DNA of 64,000 nt, from positions 91,323 to 155,322 of the forward strand of contig CAYRHJ010000014.1 in NCBI GenBank assembly GCA_964424105.1, in the 5' to 3' direction. The position numbers and the translations under genes were made by a program. The stretch's first letter is position 1. Each line of letters opens with the position of its first letter. The DNA comes from CAYRHJ01 sp964424105. GTDB taxonomy: Bacteria > Planctomycetota > Phycisphaerae > UBA1845. This document shows, in pieces, positions 53,276 through 62,710 of this stretch. The notes beneath the pieces are model-generated. The model was not told where the DNA came from and made no database searches. It saw only the letters and a program-made list of their open reading frames with translations.

Positions 53276-54427
53276 ATGAAATCAATGGCTGAATCAGCAG
53301 CCCAATTTACCCCGACGGCGTCGCCCGGGTCCCTGCGGCCCATTCAATGGCTCGGCGACTTGTGCGGTACCGTGGACATGATCGATCAGACTCGATTGCC
53401 GGCAGAACACGTCATCCTGCACTGTCGCGATGTGCAGTCGGTATTCGAAGCCATCCGCCGCTTGTCCATACGAGGCGCGCCGGCCATCGGAATCGCAGCA
53501 GCCATGGGTACGGTTCTGGGCATACGAGACTACGAAGGCGATCTCGAGGGATTCCGACTGCATCTTCGCAAGACGTGCGAATACTTGGCGGGCGCCAGAC
53601 CGACGGCTGTCAATCTTTTCTGGGCGCTCAACCGCATGCAAAATCGCGCGGAAGAAATACTACGCCCAGCCGAAAATACGGCACAACCCGTCCGCACCGA
53701 TTTGCCGCAATTGAAGCACCTGTTGCTACAGGAAGCCCTCGACATTCGCGATGAAGACGCGGCTATGTGCCGAGCGATAGGCGATGCCGGGTGGGAACTG
53801 ATTCCCGACGGCGGCGCCGTTCTAACGCATTGTAACGCGGGCGCCCTGGCCACGGCTGAATACGGAACCGCGCTGGCCGTCATGTACACCGCGCAGGCCC
53901 GGGGCCGGCGATTCAAGGTCTACGTCGATGAAACGCGCCCGCTACTGCAAGGAGCGAGATTGACGGCGTGGGAGTTGAACCAAGCCGGGATCGAAGTCGT
54001 GCTGATTTGCGATTCCGCTGCCGCCCACGTCATGAAGCAGGGCGTCGATCTGGTCATCACCGGAGCGGACCGCATCGCCTCCAACGGCGATTCTGCCAAC
54101 AAGATCGGAACCTACAGCCTGGCCATCGCAGCCAAGGAACACGACGTTCCATTTTACATCGCCGCTCCGCACACCACGTTCGATCCCGCCATTCCAGACG
54201 GATCGCACATCCCCATCGAGGAGCGTTCAGCCGACGAAGTTCGTTCCGGCTGGGGACATTCGACCGCCCCATCCGGCGTCGCGTGCTACAATCCGGCGTT
54301 TGACGTCACGCCCGCCCGACTGATCCGCGGATTGATCACCGATCACGGCTTGATGGCACCGATCACGATCCAAAAGATCGCTGATATGCTGTCCCAAGCC
54401 ATGCCCGCAATTAAATCCACCCCATAG
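53276..54427 (+). CDS. mtnA: S-methyl-5-thioribose-1-phosphate isomerase
   Basis: 383 aa. Methionine salvage isomerase, eIF2B-alpha fold. RLSIRGAPAIGIAAAMG, catalytic Cys in LTHCNAGALATAEYGTALAV and Asp in VITGADRIASNGDSANKIGT are all present; then YIAAPHTTFD and IPIEERSADEV. Start ATG 53276, or ATG 53285 three codons later. No other mtn genes are visible nearby. Confidence 0.96.
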   Translation: MKSMAESAAQFTPTASPGSLRPIQWLGDLCGTVDMIDQTRLPAEHVILHCRDVQSVFEAIRRLSIRGAPAIGIAAAMGTVLGIRDYEGDLEGFRLHLRKTCEYLAGARPTAVNLFWALNRMQNRAEEILRPAENTAQPVRTDLPQLKHLLLQEALDIRDEDAAMCRAIGDAGWELIPDGGAVLTHCNAGALATAEYGTALAVMYTAQARGRRFKVYVDETRPLLQGARLTAWELNQAGIEVVLICDSAAAHVMKQGVDLVITGADRIASNGDSANKIGTYSLAIAAKEHDVPFYIAAPHTTFDPAIPDGSHIPIEERSADEVRSGWGHSTAPSGVACYNPAFDVTPARLIRGLITDHGLMAPITIQKIADMLSQAMPAIKSTP

Positions 54428-54484
54428 GTGACGGGTACGAACCACGCGAGTTAGATTCAACTACCATCATGAATCGTCCCCCGA

Positions 54485-56404
54485 TCACTCGCAAGCCGAG
54501 CAATCGAACTGACCGGCCATGGCGTTCAACAAGGCAAACAGATCTCCCAGATTGATCGTTCCATTCCCTCCGCAAGGCTCGAGGTCCATTTGTTCAAGCG
54601 TGCAGGTTGAAAAATCATCGACAAATCCGTCCAGCACGCAGAACAGATCCACAAGATTCACCGTCCCGTTTCCGTCAACGTCGCCATAGCTGTTGGGAAC
54701 ACCGATGCTCAAATTGTAATCACCGCCCCACCCGCCGTCCTTGGTGGCCCGGACCACGTAGAAACCCGTCCCCAAGGTGGCCGACACCGATTCCACACCG
54801 GTTGATCCCGCCGAAGTATCCAATACTGCCCCGCCCGTTTCCAGCAGTTGCAAATCCAGGTCCATATCCGCGGTGTCGAAATTGGCCGATACGACGACGT
54901 CGCCTGCTTCACATACTTCAAATTCGAAGTAGTCCTCGAAATCCACGAGACGAAGGTCATGCGATCCGTCCGGGATGAGCGCCGCTTGCGCCAGCGTATC
55001 GTTGTCTTCGTACACATCGTCGGGAATGACACCAGACAGGAAAAAAATGATCGATCCAAACGTTGACGACAATCGCCCATAAGCATTGTTGTACGCGCTG
55101 GGATTGTTGCATCCCGGCGCGCTAAATTGGCACGTTCCAAAGAGCTGACCAACAACTCGCCACTGCGAGTCGAACAGGGGCGATCCGCTCGATCCACCCT
55201 CGGTGACTCCTTCGCCAATGTTCCAATCGTTGTACACGAAATTGGACAGCGGAAGACCCCCGCAGATAGGCTGCGCGGTCGTCACGAAGCCGATGGCGAT
55301 ACGCTTGTACGATCCGCCCGGATGATGGATGCCCGTCACCGTCCCGGATGGGTTCGCGATCGTCCACGCGGCAAAACCCTGCCCACCGTCTGGGTCGTCC
55401 GTGGTTCGCAACAACGTAAAATCTGTAGCGGTCGATGTTTCCAGAAGCGTACCGCCCAATGTCGTAAATCCGTTCGACACGCCGCCACCGCACGAGGTCG
55501 TCTGAAAGAACCAGCGCAATTGCAACGTGTTGACAACTGCTTGCGTGCTCATGCAGTGATTCGCGGTCAAAAAGTACCCTGCAAAGGTATTGGGATCCCC
55601 GTCATTCAACAGGCCGCCCGAGCACACGAAAGAACCGCCGTCCTGAAACAGCAGCCGCGCCACCGACGCCTTGGCGACGGCATCCACCGTGTGACAGTTC
55701 ACGTCTTCATGACAGGGCAACAATCCCTGGGCGTCCGCGGGCTGCGGCTCGGGATCCAAATCACGATAAATGTGCGCAATCTCGGAAATCTCCAACACGG
55801 GGCCCATCCCGTTCGGGTTGGCGGTTTGGTATTCCAAATAGGCGACGTTCCCATTTACGACATGGGACCAGAATTCGTTATTGCGATTGGGCCCCGCCGC
55901 CCGATACGTGAAAACTTCGCCGTCATCACCGGTCAGCAAAACAACCGTCCCGTCGGGTAAATTGAAATTCGAAAAATGAATTCGGATTCCATACGCACCC
56001 GGGGCTTCGATTTTCAGTCGCCAGACCTTGCCCGACTCGCCAACGTCAACCCATGTGCCCCCATCGGTCGAATTAACAACGCCGGTGGGAATCGCTCGTT
56101 CCACACCGACCCGCAACGGAACCCCCAGCGTACCCTTCTGAGCGTCATCCTCCTGAATGAACCTCGCCGTATCCATCTCCGAAAACCGCACCGCGGCGAC
56201 TTCTTGCCACGTATCGACATGACTCGCCGGAAGCGCCATGGGCCGCGCCGCGGCCTTCATGGGCGCCCGGATCGGCCCCATTACGCCGCGAGCTTCAACC
56301 GGCGGAGCCTTCATCGCAGGTTCAGCCGCTTGCGACCCACCCGAGGCTAACAGAATTGAACAGGAAATTATCGTAACTGCCGCGGTTCGGTTCACTAAAT
56401 ACAT
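54485..56404 (-). CDS. Secreted trypsin-like serine protease with dockerin-like tail
   Basis: 639 aa. Signal peptide (TIISCSILLASGGSQA). A propeptide-like beta domain spans ~80-215 (WRLKIEAPGAYGIRIHFSNF). The chymotrypsin-fold protease follows with His in FLTANHCMSTQ, Asp in TATDFTLLRT and Ser in EGGSSGSPLFDSQWRVVG, resembling lysyl endopeptidases. ~455-560: a PPC-type beta domain (EDNDTLAQAALIPDGSHDLR). The C-terminus has two calcium loops (YGDVDGNGTVNLVDLFCVLD and GGNGTINLGDLFALLNAM), a dockerin-like module. Ribosome-binding site GGGAGAG is upstream of ATG 56404. Triad intact, so likely active outside the cell. Confidence 0.88.
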   Translation of the reverse strand: MYLVNRTAAVTIISCSILLASGGSQAAEPAMKAPPVEARGVMGPIRAPMKAAARPMALPASHVDTWQEVAAVRFSEMDTARFIQEDDAQKGTLGVPLRVGVERAIPTGVVNSTDGGTWVDVGESGKVWRLKIEAPGAYGIRIHFSNFNLPDGTVVLLTGDDGEVFTYRAAGPNRNNEFWSHVVNGNVAYLEYQTANPNGMGPVLEISEIAHIYRDLDPEPQPADAQGLLPCHEDVNCHTVDAVAKASVARLLFQDGGSFVCSGGLLNDGDPNTFAGYFLTANHCMSTQAVVNTLQLRWFFQTTSCGGGVSNGFTTLGGTLLETSTATDFTLLRTTDDPDGGQGFAAWTIANPSGTVTGIHHPGGSYKRIAIGFVTTAQPICGGLPLSNFVYNDWNIGEGVTEGGSSGSPLFDSQWRVVGQLFGTCQFSAPGCNNPSAYNNAYGRLSSTFGSIIFFLSGVIPDDVYEDNDTLAQAALIPDGSHDLRLVDFEDYFEFEVCEAGDVVVSANFDTADMDLDLQLLETGGAVLDTSAGSTGVESVSATLGTGFYVVRATKDGGWGGDYNLSIGVPNSYGDVDGNGTVNLVDLFCVLDGFVDDFSTCTLEQMDLEPCGGNGTINLGDLFALLNAMAGQFDCSACE

Positions 56405-56760
56405 GCAATCTCTCCCAAATTGGACATCCGAGGCCTACTACCAATCATTGGCTCCCCGAACAGAAAAAACTTCGCTGTCGAACATCGTATTCACGAGATT
56501 ACCGGCACATAGGCCTCCATTTCAACAAAAACATGGATTTCCAGGTTCCCCCTCACCCCATACGAGGCCGCCCTTTCAGACCCAAGCCGCTCAATATCGA
56601 CGTTTCCGGCATCGTTATCACGCCCCCAATCGCTACAGACGCTTTTCCGGACGATATTTTTCAAATTGAGTTTGACCGCAGCCCGCTTGTATTGAAAGTT
56701 AACAATGAGCATTAGATGCTCGACTCTGAATCTTGACCTTCTCCTTCCTCCTCCTGTGGA
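56405..56760. other. Intergenic, possible short plus-strand transcript
   Basis: No secure gene. A 60-codon plus-strand frame (56533-56715, MDFQVPPHPIRGRPFRPKPL) and overlapping minus-strand frames exist. It ends at a strong plus-strand terminator, so something on the plus strand may be transcribed. Confidence 0.4.
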
Positions 56761-56807
56761 GGCCGCCGGGATCCCGAAAAAACGGGGTTTCGGCGGCCTT
56801 CGTTTTT
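56761..56807 (+). terminator. Strong intrinsic terminator
   Basis: Arms GGCCGCCG (56761-56768) and CGGCGGCC (56791-56798), an inner CCCG/CGGG stem around AAAAAA, then TTCGTTTTTAC. Directed to the plus strand. No recognised plus-strand gene precedes it within 2.3 kb. Confidence 0.75.
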
Positions 56808-57116
56808 ACTACATCAACTTCAAACACGCGAGGTTGCCCCGGCGACGATTCACAACTCCCAGCCTTGTCACCAGAATCACGGCATGATCATTTGCCGGCA
56901 TCGGCTGATCGCTCCGTACTACAAGAACATTGGAATCGTCTCGATCAACCACCAACGGGCCACCCGACGTCTCCTTCAGCCGCCCCTTCTGCCGGCAAGA
57001 GGCGAGTCTGGCGTGTTGGTTGCAGCGCGGTTATTGTTACGCGATTGAGCCGCCGGGCCGGTGGCTGGCTGCGGACGGGTCCGTGGCGCGAGTGGATCAA
57101 AATTGGGAGAACATGC

Positions 57117-57668
57117 ATGTTTCGCGGAAAATCTGTGAGCGCGCTGGCGTTGCTGACCGTGGTGGGATTCGGGGTCGTTGGGTGTCCAGGGTTCGTCGCG
57201 CCGCCGATTGCGGTTCCTGTCGAATTGGGCGAGGGTCTGGGCCAGTTTACGGTTAACGCGAATCAGGCCGCCCAGAACGCGGGTACGACTGCGTTTGGCG
57301 CACCCGTTGCCGTGGCTGGCGCATCCCTGCAATTCAACGCCGATGATATTACCATTACGCCGACCGACCAAGCCAAGACCACGGGAAACGGCACGCAGAC
57401 GGGACAGGTGACGGCTTGGATTGCGCCGGCAGCGCAGGTGGCGACGGTCTGCGGCGGCGGAGAGCAATACGGACCCTTCACGGTCACTTTCGACGACAGC
57501 CTCAACGTGCTTTCCGTGACTCCGTCGTCGGTGACATTGAGTCAAAATACGGTTGATCTTTTGAACGGCGGTGAGATCAGCCTATGTATTGAGATCATTT
57601 GGCCGATCGATGCGACCGTTACGATTGAGCAGCTCACCCTGAACGTTTCGACGTTACCGTTCGGGTGA
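57117..57668 (+). CDS. Lipoprotein, unknown function
   Basis: 183 aa from ATG 57117, with GGGAGA about seven bases upstream; the open frame extends far upstream but without signal sequence. MFRGKSVSALALLTVVGFGV then lipobox VVGC. The mature protein is Thr/Asn/Gln-rich beta (LGQFTVNANQAAQNAGTTAF; SVTPSSVTLSQNTVDLLNGG), probably exposed on the membrane surface. No family recognised. Confidence 0.7.
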   Translation: MFRGKSVSALALLTVVGFGVVGCPGFVAPPIAVPVELGEGLGQFTVNANQAAQNAGTTAFGAPVAVAGASLQFNADDITITPTDQAKTTGNGTQTGQVTAWIAPAAQVATVCGGGEQYGPFTVTFDDSLNVLSVTPSSVTLSQNTVDLLNGGEISLCIEIIWPIDATVTIEQLTLNVSTLPFG

Positions 57669-57990
57669 TTTGAATTTCAGGGTTGGGTGAAGTTGTTTCA
57701 CGGCTACGACCGGTTCGGGGGCGGTGCGCGCAGAGCGATTCCACCGTTTTCCCGACGTATCGGCGGTGATTCCGCCGGGTCGGTGGCACGTCGCCACCTG
57801 AATCGTGCGGTTTGAATCAAAATAACGGTCAAAGTCGAATTAAATTGGCGTTCGACTTCGCGAAATCGCCAGCCTACGATTAGCAGCGTTGAAGGAGAAC
57901 CACGCCAGGGGCAAAACCAGTTGCCGTCTAATCGGCCCGCCGGAGTCGAGGGCTTGCGGTATCCACCTGCCGACCGCCCGCGAAGCGTCC
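57669..57990. other. Intergenic, weak hairpin only
   Basis: 322 bases. A 6-bp stem CGGCGG/CCGCCG at 57761-57777 without a T-run may end the lipoprotein transcript. Nothing else recognised. Confidence 0.4.
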
Positions 57991-58323
57991 ATGATTCAAG
58001 CCCAATCGCGATTGATCGGCGACCTGATGCAATTATCCGGGGCGCAGGACGTCTATCTTTCCAACCGCTCGGAGCCGCGAACGGACATTCGAAGCAAGAC
58101 GACGTTGGCAGTTCTGATGCCGGATGGACAGGTCAGCTACGCGACGGCGCTGAACGCGTCGGCTTCGGGATTGGGCATGACATTTCGATACGCCTTGAAG
58201 GCCGGCGAAAAGGTCGGCGTACGGCTGGCGGACGATCCCCACGCGGGTTTCGAGATTTTCGAAGTCCGCCGGGCCACGTCCAGCGTGGGCCTGTATCGCA
58301 TTGGCCTGACACGGTGTGAATGA
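57991..58323 (+). CDS. PilZ-domain protein, putative c-di-GMP receptor
   Basis: 110 aa from ATG 57991 (MIQAQSRLIGDLMQLSG); a TTG at 57889 would add 34 codons of less protein-like sequence. PilZ motifs are present: RTDIR (RxxxR) and NASASGLGM (N/DxSxxG), followed by strands LKAGEKVGVRLAD and VGLYRIGLTRCE. Binds cyclic di-GMP in known members. It is a stand-alone domain, so it would act through a partner. A family A repeat follows its stop. Confidence 0.78.
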   Translation: MIQAQSRLIGDLMQLSGAQDVYLSNRSEPRTDIRSKTTLAVLMPDGQVSYATALNASASGLGMTFRYALKAGEKVGVRLADDPHAGFEIFEVRRATSSVGLYRIGLTRCE

Positions 58324-58349
58324 ACGGGGCCGGTTCCTTCCGCCTCTTG

Positions 58350-58375
58350 ACGAGCCGCGAGCGCGAAGCGAGCGG
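58350..58375 (-). repeat. Family A element, inverted orientation
   Basis: Same core as the other family A copies but on the opposite strand (GCCGCGAGCGCGAAGCGAGC), 26 bases after the PilZ stop. Confidence 0.85.
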
Positions 58376-58487
58376 AAAACAACAAAGTGTCGCGACCATC
58401 TCGCTAATAAAACCGTTCAATGATCAATAATAGACCAGCCGTCGAAGGCGAAACGCCCGGCGCGCTGAACGCATGTGCATCGAGATC

Positions 58488-59318
58488 CTAACTGCTGGCG
58501 GATCGATACCAGCGCAAGGCCCACGTCAGCACCAGGGTCGACAAGCCCAACATCACCACGCCCACGCCCAAGATGTAGACGACCATCCAGGGTTCAAACG
58601 TTCGCACCATGACCGCTGCCGGCAGGTTGGACACCATCAGCACGGGCACCACGAAAACGAGAGCGAACCACAGAGTTCCGCCGGCGAATCGGCGATATAT
58701 ATCAGCAGGGTAGCGTGCCAGACTGACCGCATAGAACCACAGATGATTGACCCCCGTTTGCCGGATCAACCAGACCGCCGTCACCGCGAACATGAAAAGC
58801 AGCGAATACAAAATCATCACGCCGGAGACGATTAGCATCGCGAACAGAGTCACCCTAGGCCAGGTAATCACGGCTGATTGCTGCGACAGGGCGTAGAAGC
58901 AGATGGCCACGCCCACCGGCACGTTGGCCAGCGGCGAGAAATCGATCTTGCGAAAGCTGAGTAGAAACTGGGGGTGGGCGGGCCTGACCAGCACGAAGTC
59001 CAGATTGCCCGTGCGGACCATTTCGCTCATGTCCCAGCAGTTACCGAAGAACAACGTCTCGAACAGGCTGGTGATGATCATGTGCGTGCCCATCAGGAAC
59101 AGGTATTGTGCTTCGGTCCAGCCTTTCACGTCGGGCGTTTTGCTGAAAATGACGCTGACGAAGATGAGCAGCATGCCCACCCAGAGGATCTCGCTGGCCA
59201 CGTTGATCAGAAAATGCCCGCGGAAGCTCATCTCGCGGAGCAGGCTGTTCTTCCAGAATCGAAGCAGGATTCGTGCGTAGCGCGCCATCAGTTCAACGAC
59301 CCATGTAAATGCGTCCAT
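58488..59318 (-). CDS. ABC-2 type permease (ABC2_membrane_6-like)
   Basis: 276 aa with about six membrane helices: FLINVASEILWVGMLLIFVS, YLFLMGTHMIITSLFETLFF, VTLFAMLIVSGVMILYSLLF and others. The segment FFGNCWDMSEMVRTGNLDFV followed by LVRPAHPQFLLSFR is characteristic of the DUF990-related ABC-2 permeases that work as a heteropair. The partner is at 59648-60454 on the same strand. No ABC ATPase gene is seen on either side. Confidence 0.85.
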   Translation of the reverse strand: MDAFTWVVELMARYARILLRFWKNSLLREMSFRGHFLINVASEILWVGMLLIFVSVIFSKTPDVKGWTEAQYLFLMGTHMIITSLFETLFFGNCWDMSEMVRTGNLDFVLVRPAHPQFLLSFRKIDFSPLANVPVGVAICFYALSQQSAVITWPRVTLFAMLIVSGVMILYSLLFMFAVTAVWLIRQTGVNHLWFYAVSLARYPADIYRRFAGGTLWFALVFVVPVLMVSNLPAAVMVRTFEPWMVVYILGVGVVMLGLSTLVLTWALRWYRSASS

Positions 59319-59647
59319 CCCTGTCGATAGACACCTGCCGGTGATTGCTCGCGAACAATATATTCATGAATTCGTCGATGTCCTTGGCAGCGGCCCGTAG
59401 AACGCCCTGAAAAGGCATTCCCATTCGCGGCCTCGGTAATGCCATTTGATCCCGTCGTCCGCCGGGCGGCAATAGTGCTTTTTCAAGGCTTCCGTCGTGG
59501 GCTTGCGACGGTCGCCGCTGCCGCGGCTTGGAACGTGTTTAAGAAGCAATCTTTCTGTACTGAGCCGCGACCGTCGCTGAGCGAAATTTCGCTGGTGTCA
59601 GGCTTCATCGCGTTCAAGAATGCTAGTCAAAACCCAATTGGTTGTCG
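59319..59647. other. 329 bases between the two permease genes, repeat-derived
   Basis: Contains GAGCCGCGACCGTCGCTGAG near 59562, a relative of the repeat blocks elsewhere. A 61-codon minus-strand frame (59364-59549; ALKKHYCRPADDGIKWHYRG) looks partly protein-like but matches nothing I know. Permease pairs are normally adjacent, so this is probably an insertion. Confidence 0.45.
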
Positions 59648-60454
59648 TTAGCCCCCATAGGCCGCATAGCGACGCAGGCCTCTTGACCACGCCCAACGGA
59701 CGGCCACACCCAGCACCAGAACCCAGGCCGCCTGAATCGCGATCACGCGCAGGGCTTCGTCGACGTCGAGACGTTGCAGCAGAATCAATACCGGGAAGTA
59801 CGTTTCGTAGGCGAAGGGCAGCCGGTTGATGAAGTTGGCCGCCCAATCGGGCAGCAGGCTGAGCGGAAACATGTGACCGCTCAAAAAATACTGCATGGTC
59901 ATGAACACGTGCAATAATCCGCCGACCTCAAGGAACCAAAAACCGAGTAGGCCTAATAGCGAGTGAATAACGAATCCCAAGGCGAAGGCCAATGCGAGCG
60001 ATGCGATGGCCAGCAGGAGCATCGTCGCGTCGGGAAACGGTGGAAGGAACCGCCGACACATCCAAAAGACCAGTCCGTAGGGTATGGCCGCCGTCAAGAA
60101 GTAAACGACCTTGTGGGCGGAACGCAGAGTCAGGCAATAGGTCAGATAGTCGATAGGCTGAAGGAGGTATTTTCGCAGCTCGCCGTCGCGGATGTCCGAG
60201 GCGATGGTGCCCGCCAATCCAGGCATGGACCCGAACGCACGGGCTACCATGACCAACAGGTAATACGAAACCATTTGGGTGTATAAAAGTCCGCCGACTT
60301 CTTCGCGTTGCGCTCCGTCATAAATCGCCCGCCACAACAAAATCGTCGTAATGATCGGTATGAAGCGGAGGAACGTGGACACGAAGAAATCCACGCGGTA
60401 GACCAAGCGCTCGGCCAAAGCCACCCGAAAAACCACGAAGTACTTGGCAATCAT
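59648..60454 (-). CDS. ABC-2 type permease, partner subunit
   Basis: 268 aa, about six helices (VSTFLRFIPIITTILLWRAI, MVSYYLLVMVARAFG, MLLLAIASLALAFALGFVIH, VLVLGVAVRWAW). IASDIRDGELRKYLLQPIDY is the conserved cytosolic loop of this permease family, equivalent to the loop in the downstream gene. With it and an unlinked ATPase it would form an exporter; the cargo is unknown. Confidence 0.85.
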   Translation of the reverse strand: MIAKYFVVFRVALAERLVYRVDFFVSTFLRFIPIITTILLWRAIYDGAQREEVGGLLYTQMVSYYLLVMVARAFGSMPGLAGTIASDIRDGELRKYLLQPIDYLTYCLTLRSAHKVVYFLTAAIPYGLVFWMCRRFLPPFPDATMLLLAIASLALAFALGFVIHSLLGLLGFWFLEVGGLLHVFMTMQYFLSGHMFPLSLLPDWAANFINRLPFAYETYFPVLILLQRLDVDEALRVIAIQAAWVLVLGVAVRWAWSRGLRRYAAYGG

Positions 60455-60635
60455 CTGCTCTCCGCCGATTGCAGGACGTCCCTGTGACTCGAAACACCGC
60501 CGTTCGTGGATTGCGACCCAGCCGTTCCTGTGTCATCGGTCATGAAGGGGTGTGGTTCCCTGATGGACATTTTGGCCGACGCCACGGAAACCACAAGTCA
60601 CCATGTCCAAGGACGCGCGGCGGCCAACATCAAGT

Positions 60636-61421
60636 TCAGCCGATATTGATGACTTGACCATCGAAAGCCAAGGCCATGTTGTCCGGCAAGGTTGCGTTGG
60701 TTTCCGCATGCGGGAGTTCATGGGCGATGTGCGTGAAATAGGTGCGTTGCGCGCCGATTCGGCCGGCCATTTCCACCGCCTGTTCCAGATTGAAATGCGT
60801 GGGGTGAGGCCGGCGTCGCAGGGCGTCAAGGATGAGCACGTCGAGATTTCGCAATCGTTCCATTGATCCGTCGGGAATGAGGCTGCAATCGGTGCAGTAG
60901 GCGAATGAACCGAAACGAAACCCCAACACCGGCAGCGGTCCATGCAGCAGCGGAATGGGAATCACTTGTAGGCCCAAAAGCTCGAAAGGCTGGTCATCGA
61001 TGATGTGGAGGTCCAAACGCGGCGTGGCGGATGGGTAGCTGGGGTCGTGTTTGAATGCGTAGGAAAACATTTTTTGCAACGCCGCCGCCGTCCGCTCCGT
61101 CGTGTAGCAAGGAAGAGCGTCCTGGCGAATCCAATTGAATCGACGAAGGTCGTCCAAACCGCAGACATGATCGGCGTGATGATGCGTGAAGAGAATCGCA
61201 TCGACCCGGCGGACATCGCAGGCCAGGCATTGCAAGCGCAGCTCGGGCGAGGCGTCGATCAGAACACCTTGGCCGCCGTATTGCACCACGACGCTTGGCC
61301 GAGTGCGGCGGTCGCGCGGGTCATTCGACGTGCACACCGTGCAATCGCAGGCAATCATGGGGACGCCATGCGACGTACCGGTTCCCAGACAGATCACTCG
61401 TAGTCCCGACAACGCGACCAT
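60636..61421 (-). CDS. Metallo-beta-lactamase fold phosphodiesterase (PhnP-like)
   Basis: 261 aa from ATG 61421 (MVALSGLRVICLGTGTSHG). RNase Z/PhnP branch: LGTGTSHGVPMIACDC with VCTSNDPRDRRTRPS, metal motif THHHADHVCGLDDLRRFNWI, then FRFGSFAYCTDCSLIPDGSM and FTHIAHELPH. The C-D-C-x-x-C zinc-type pair early in the sequence matches PhnP-like proteins (phosphoribosyl cyclic phosphate diesterases). No phn genes are nearby, so the substrate is open. Confidence 0.88.
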   Translation of the reverse strand: MVALSGLRVICLGTGTSHGVPMIACDCTVCTSNDPRDRRTRPSVVVQYGGQGVLIDASPELRLQCLACDVRRVDAILFTHHHADHVCGLDDLRRFNWIRQDALPCYTTERTAAALQKMFSYAFKHDPSYPSATPRLDLHIIDDQPFELLGLQVIPIPLLHGPLPVLGFRFGSFAYCTDCSLIPDGSMERLRNLDVLILDALRRRPHPTHFNLEQAVEMAGRIGAQRTYFTHIAHELPHAETNATLPDNMALAFDGQVINIG

Positions 61422-61546
61422 CCTGTTTTTTCGCCAAGAGTCGATCCACCGCAATCGTCAAGGAAGTATGATAATGTCGAAAACTTGGCTGGGCCAATCC
61501 ACAGGAAATATTGACGGATGAAGCCCTGCACGGGAAACTAGACCCG

Positions 61547-62668
61547 ATGCTACCGAGTTTGTTTGTTCTCGCCCCACGTCGATCGCGTCTGGGCGCCGCT
61601 GGATTCGCCGCATGGGCATGCCATGTTGGGCTCGCCGGTTGTCAAACGTCCCAACCCCATTCATCCCAGTCGGTTGAGACGGCTTGGCGAGACCGCTCCG
61701 TTGCCCCGCGTGCCGAGCATACCCCGCCTGCTGAGCGTACTGAGCTAGCCGACGCGTCGCCGTCGGAACGAATGGAATCGACCGCCAAACCCGACGTTGT
61801 GGCCTACGTGGGCGATCATCCCATCAATCGCGATCAGGTCATGAATCTCCTGATCGAAGGGCATGGCGTCGGCGTGCTGGAACAACTGATCGTGTTACAC
61901 GCCGCACAACGCGTCGTAGATCAACGTGGAATCAAGGTCACACAGGCGGACATTGACGCCGAGCACGATCGCACCTTGGACAAGCTGTTGGGAGACGCAC
62001 CGGCCCAGGACGCCGAGGAGCTGCGTCGCAGAGCCGGTGAAACCGTGCTGAATGAAATGCTGGCCAGCCGAAATATCTCACGCGACGAATTCATGATCGT
62101 GACGCGAAGAAACGCGATTCTCCGCAAGATTGTGCTGGCCGATCTTCAGTTTGACGAGGACCAGCTTCGCAAGGAACATGCTCGGCAATTCGGTGAACGC
62201 GCGGAAATACGTCATGTACAGTTGGCTAAGCCGTCCGAGGTGGACCGGGTCGTTCGCAGGCTCGAAGCCGGCGACGACATCGGGGAGTTGGCTTTTCAAT
62301 TCAGTGCCAACCGGGCCAGCGGAGAGCAGAAGGGCCTGCTGCCAATGTTCACGCGGGACGACGAAGACGTGCCCGCGCTGCTGCGGCGGCGGGCGTTTGA
62401 AATGTCGGCCGGTCAGCGGAGTGAAGCGTTACTGATCGACGGATGGTATCATGTGATTCGGCTGGAGCGCCGACTCCCCGCCGATCCCAGGCCTTTCGAC
62501 ACCGTTCGGGACGAAGTCGAGCGGGGTCTGCGGAATCGACTGGCCGACGTCGCCATGCAGGAGTTGTACGCCCAGTTGTTTCGCGATGCCCGGCTGGACA
62601 TTGTCGATCCCCATTTTCGGCGACTGTTCCTGGCCAAGCATCCCGACCATGGAGCCGTTCGCAAATGA
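61547..62668 (+). CDS. Peptidyl-prolyl isomerase-like lipoprotein (SurA/PrsA-type)
   Basis: 373 aa from ATG 61547 (MLPSLFVLAPRRSR). Hydrophobic segment AAGFAAWACHVGLAGC with lipobox LAGC. A helical SurA-N-like domain (VVAYVGDHPINRDQVMNLLI to FMIVTRRNAILRKIVLADLQ) precedes a parvulin-like domain (IRHVQLAKPSEVDRVVRRLE, GELAFQFSANRASGEQKGLL, SEALLIDGWYHVIRLERRLP). Acts as a periplasmic folding factor. The parvulin part is divergent and short, so catalysis is not certain. Confidence 0.82.
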   Translation: MLPSLFVLAPRRSRLGAAGFAAWACHVGLAGCQTSQPHSSQSVETAWRDRSVAPRAEHTPPAERTELADASPSERMESTAKPDVVAYVGDHPINRDQVMNLLIEGHGVGVLEQLIVLHAAQRVVDQRGIKVTQADIDAEHDRTLDKLLGDAPAQDAEELRRRAGETVLNEMLASRNISRDEFMIVTRRNAILRKIVLADLQFDEDQLRKEHARQFGERAEIRHVQLAKPSEVDRVVRRLEAGDDIGELAFQFSANRASGEQKGLLPMFTRDDEDVPALLRRRAFEMSAGQRSEALLIDGWYHVIRLERRLPADPRPFDTVRDEVERGLRNRLADVAMQELYAQLFRDARLDIVDPHFRRLFLAKHPDHGAVRK

Positions 62669-62710
62669 CGGTAATATCGAGGCCATGAACAAAGCACAGG
62701 TGATGAAACA

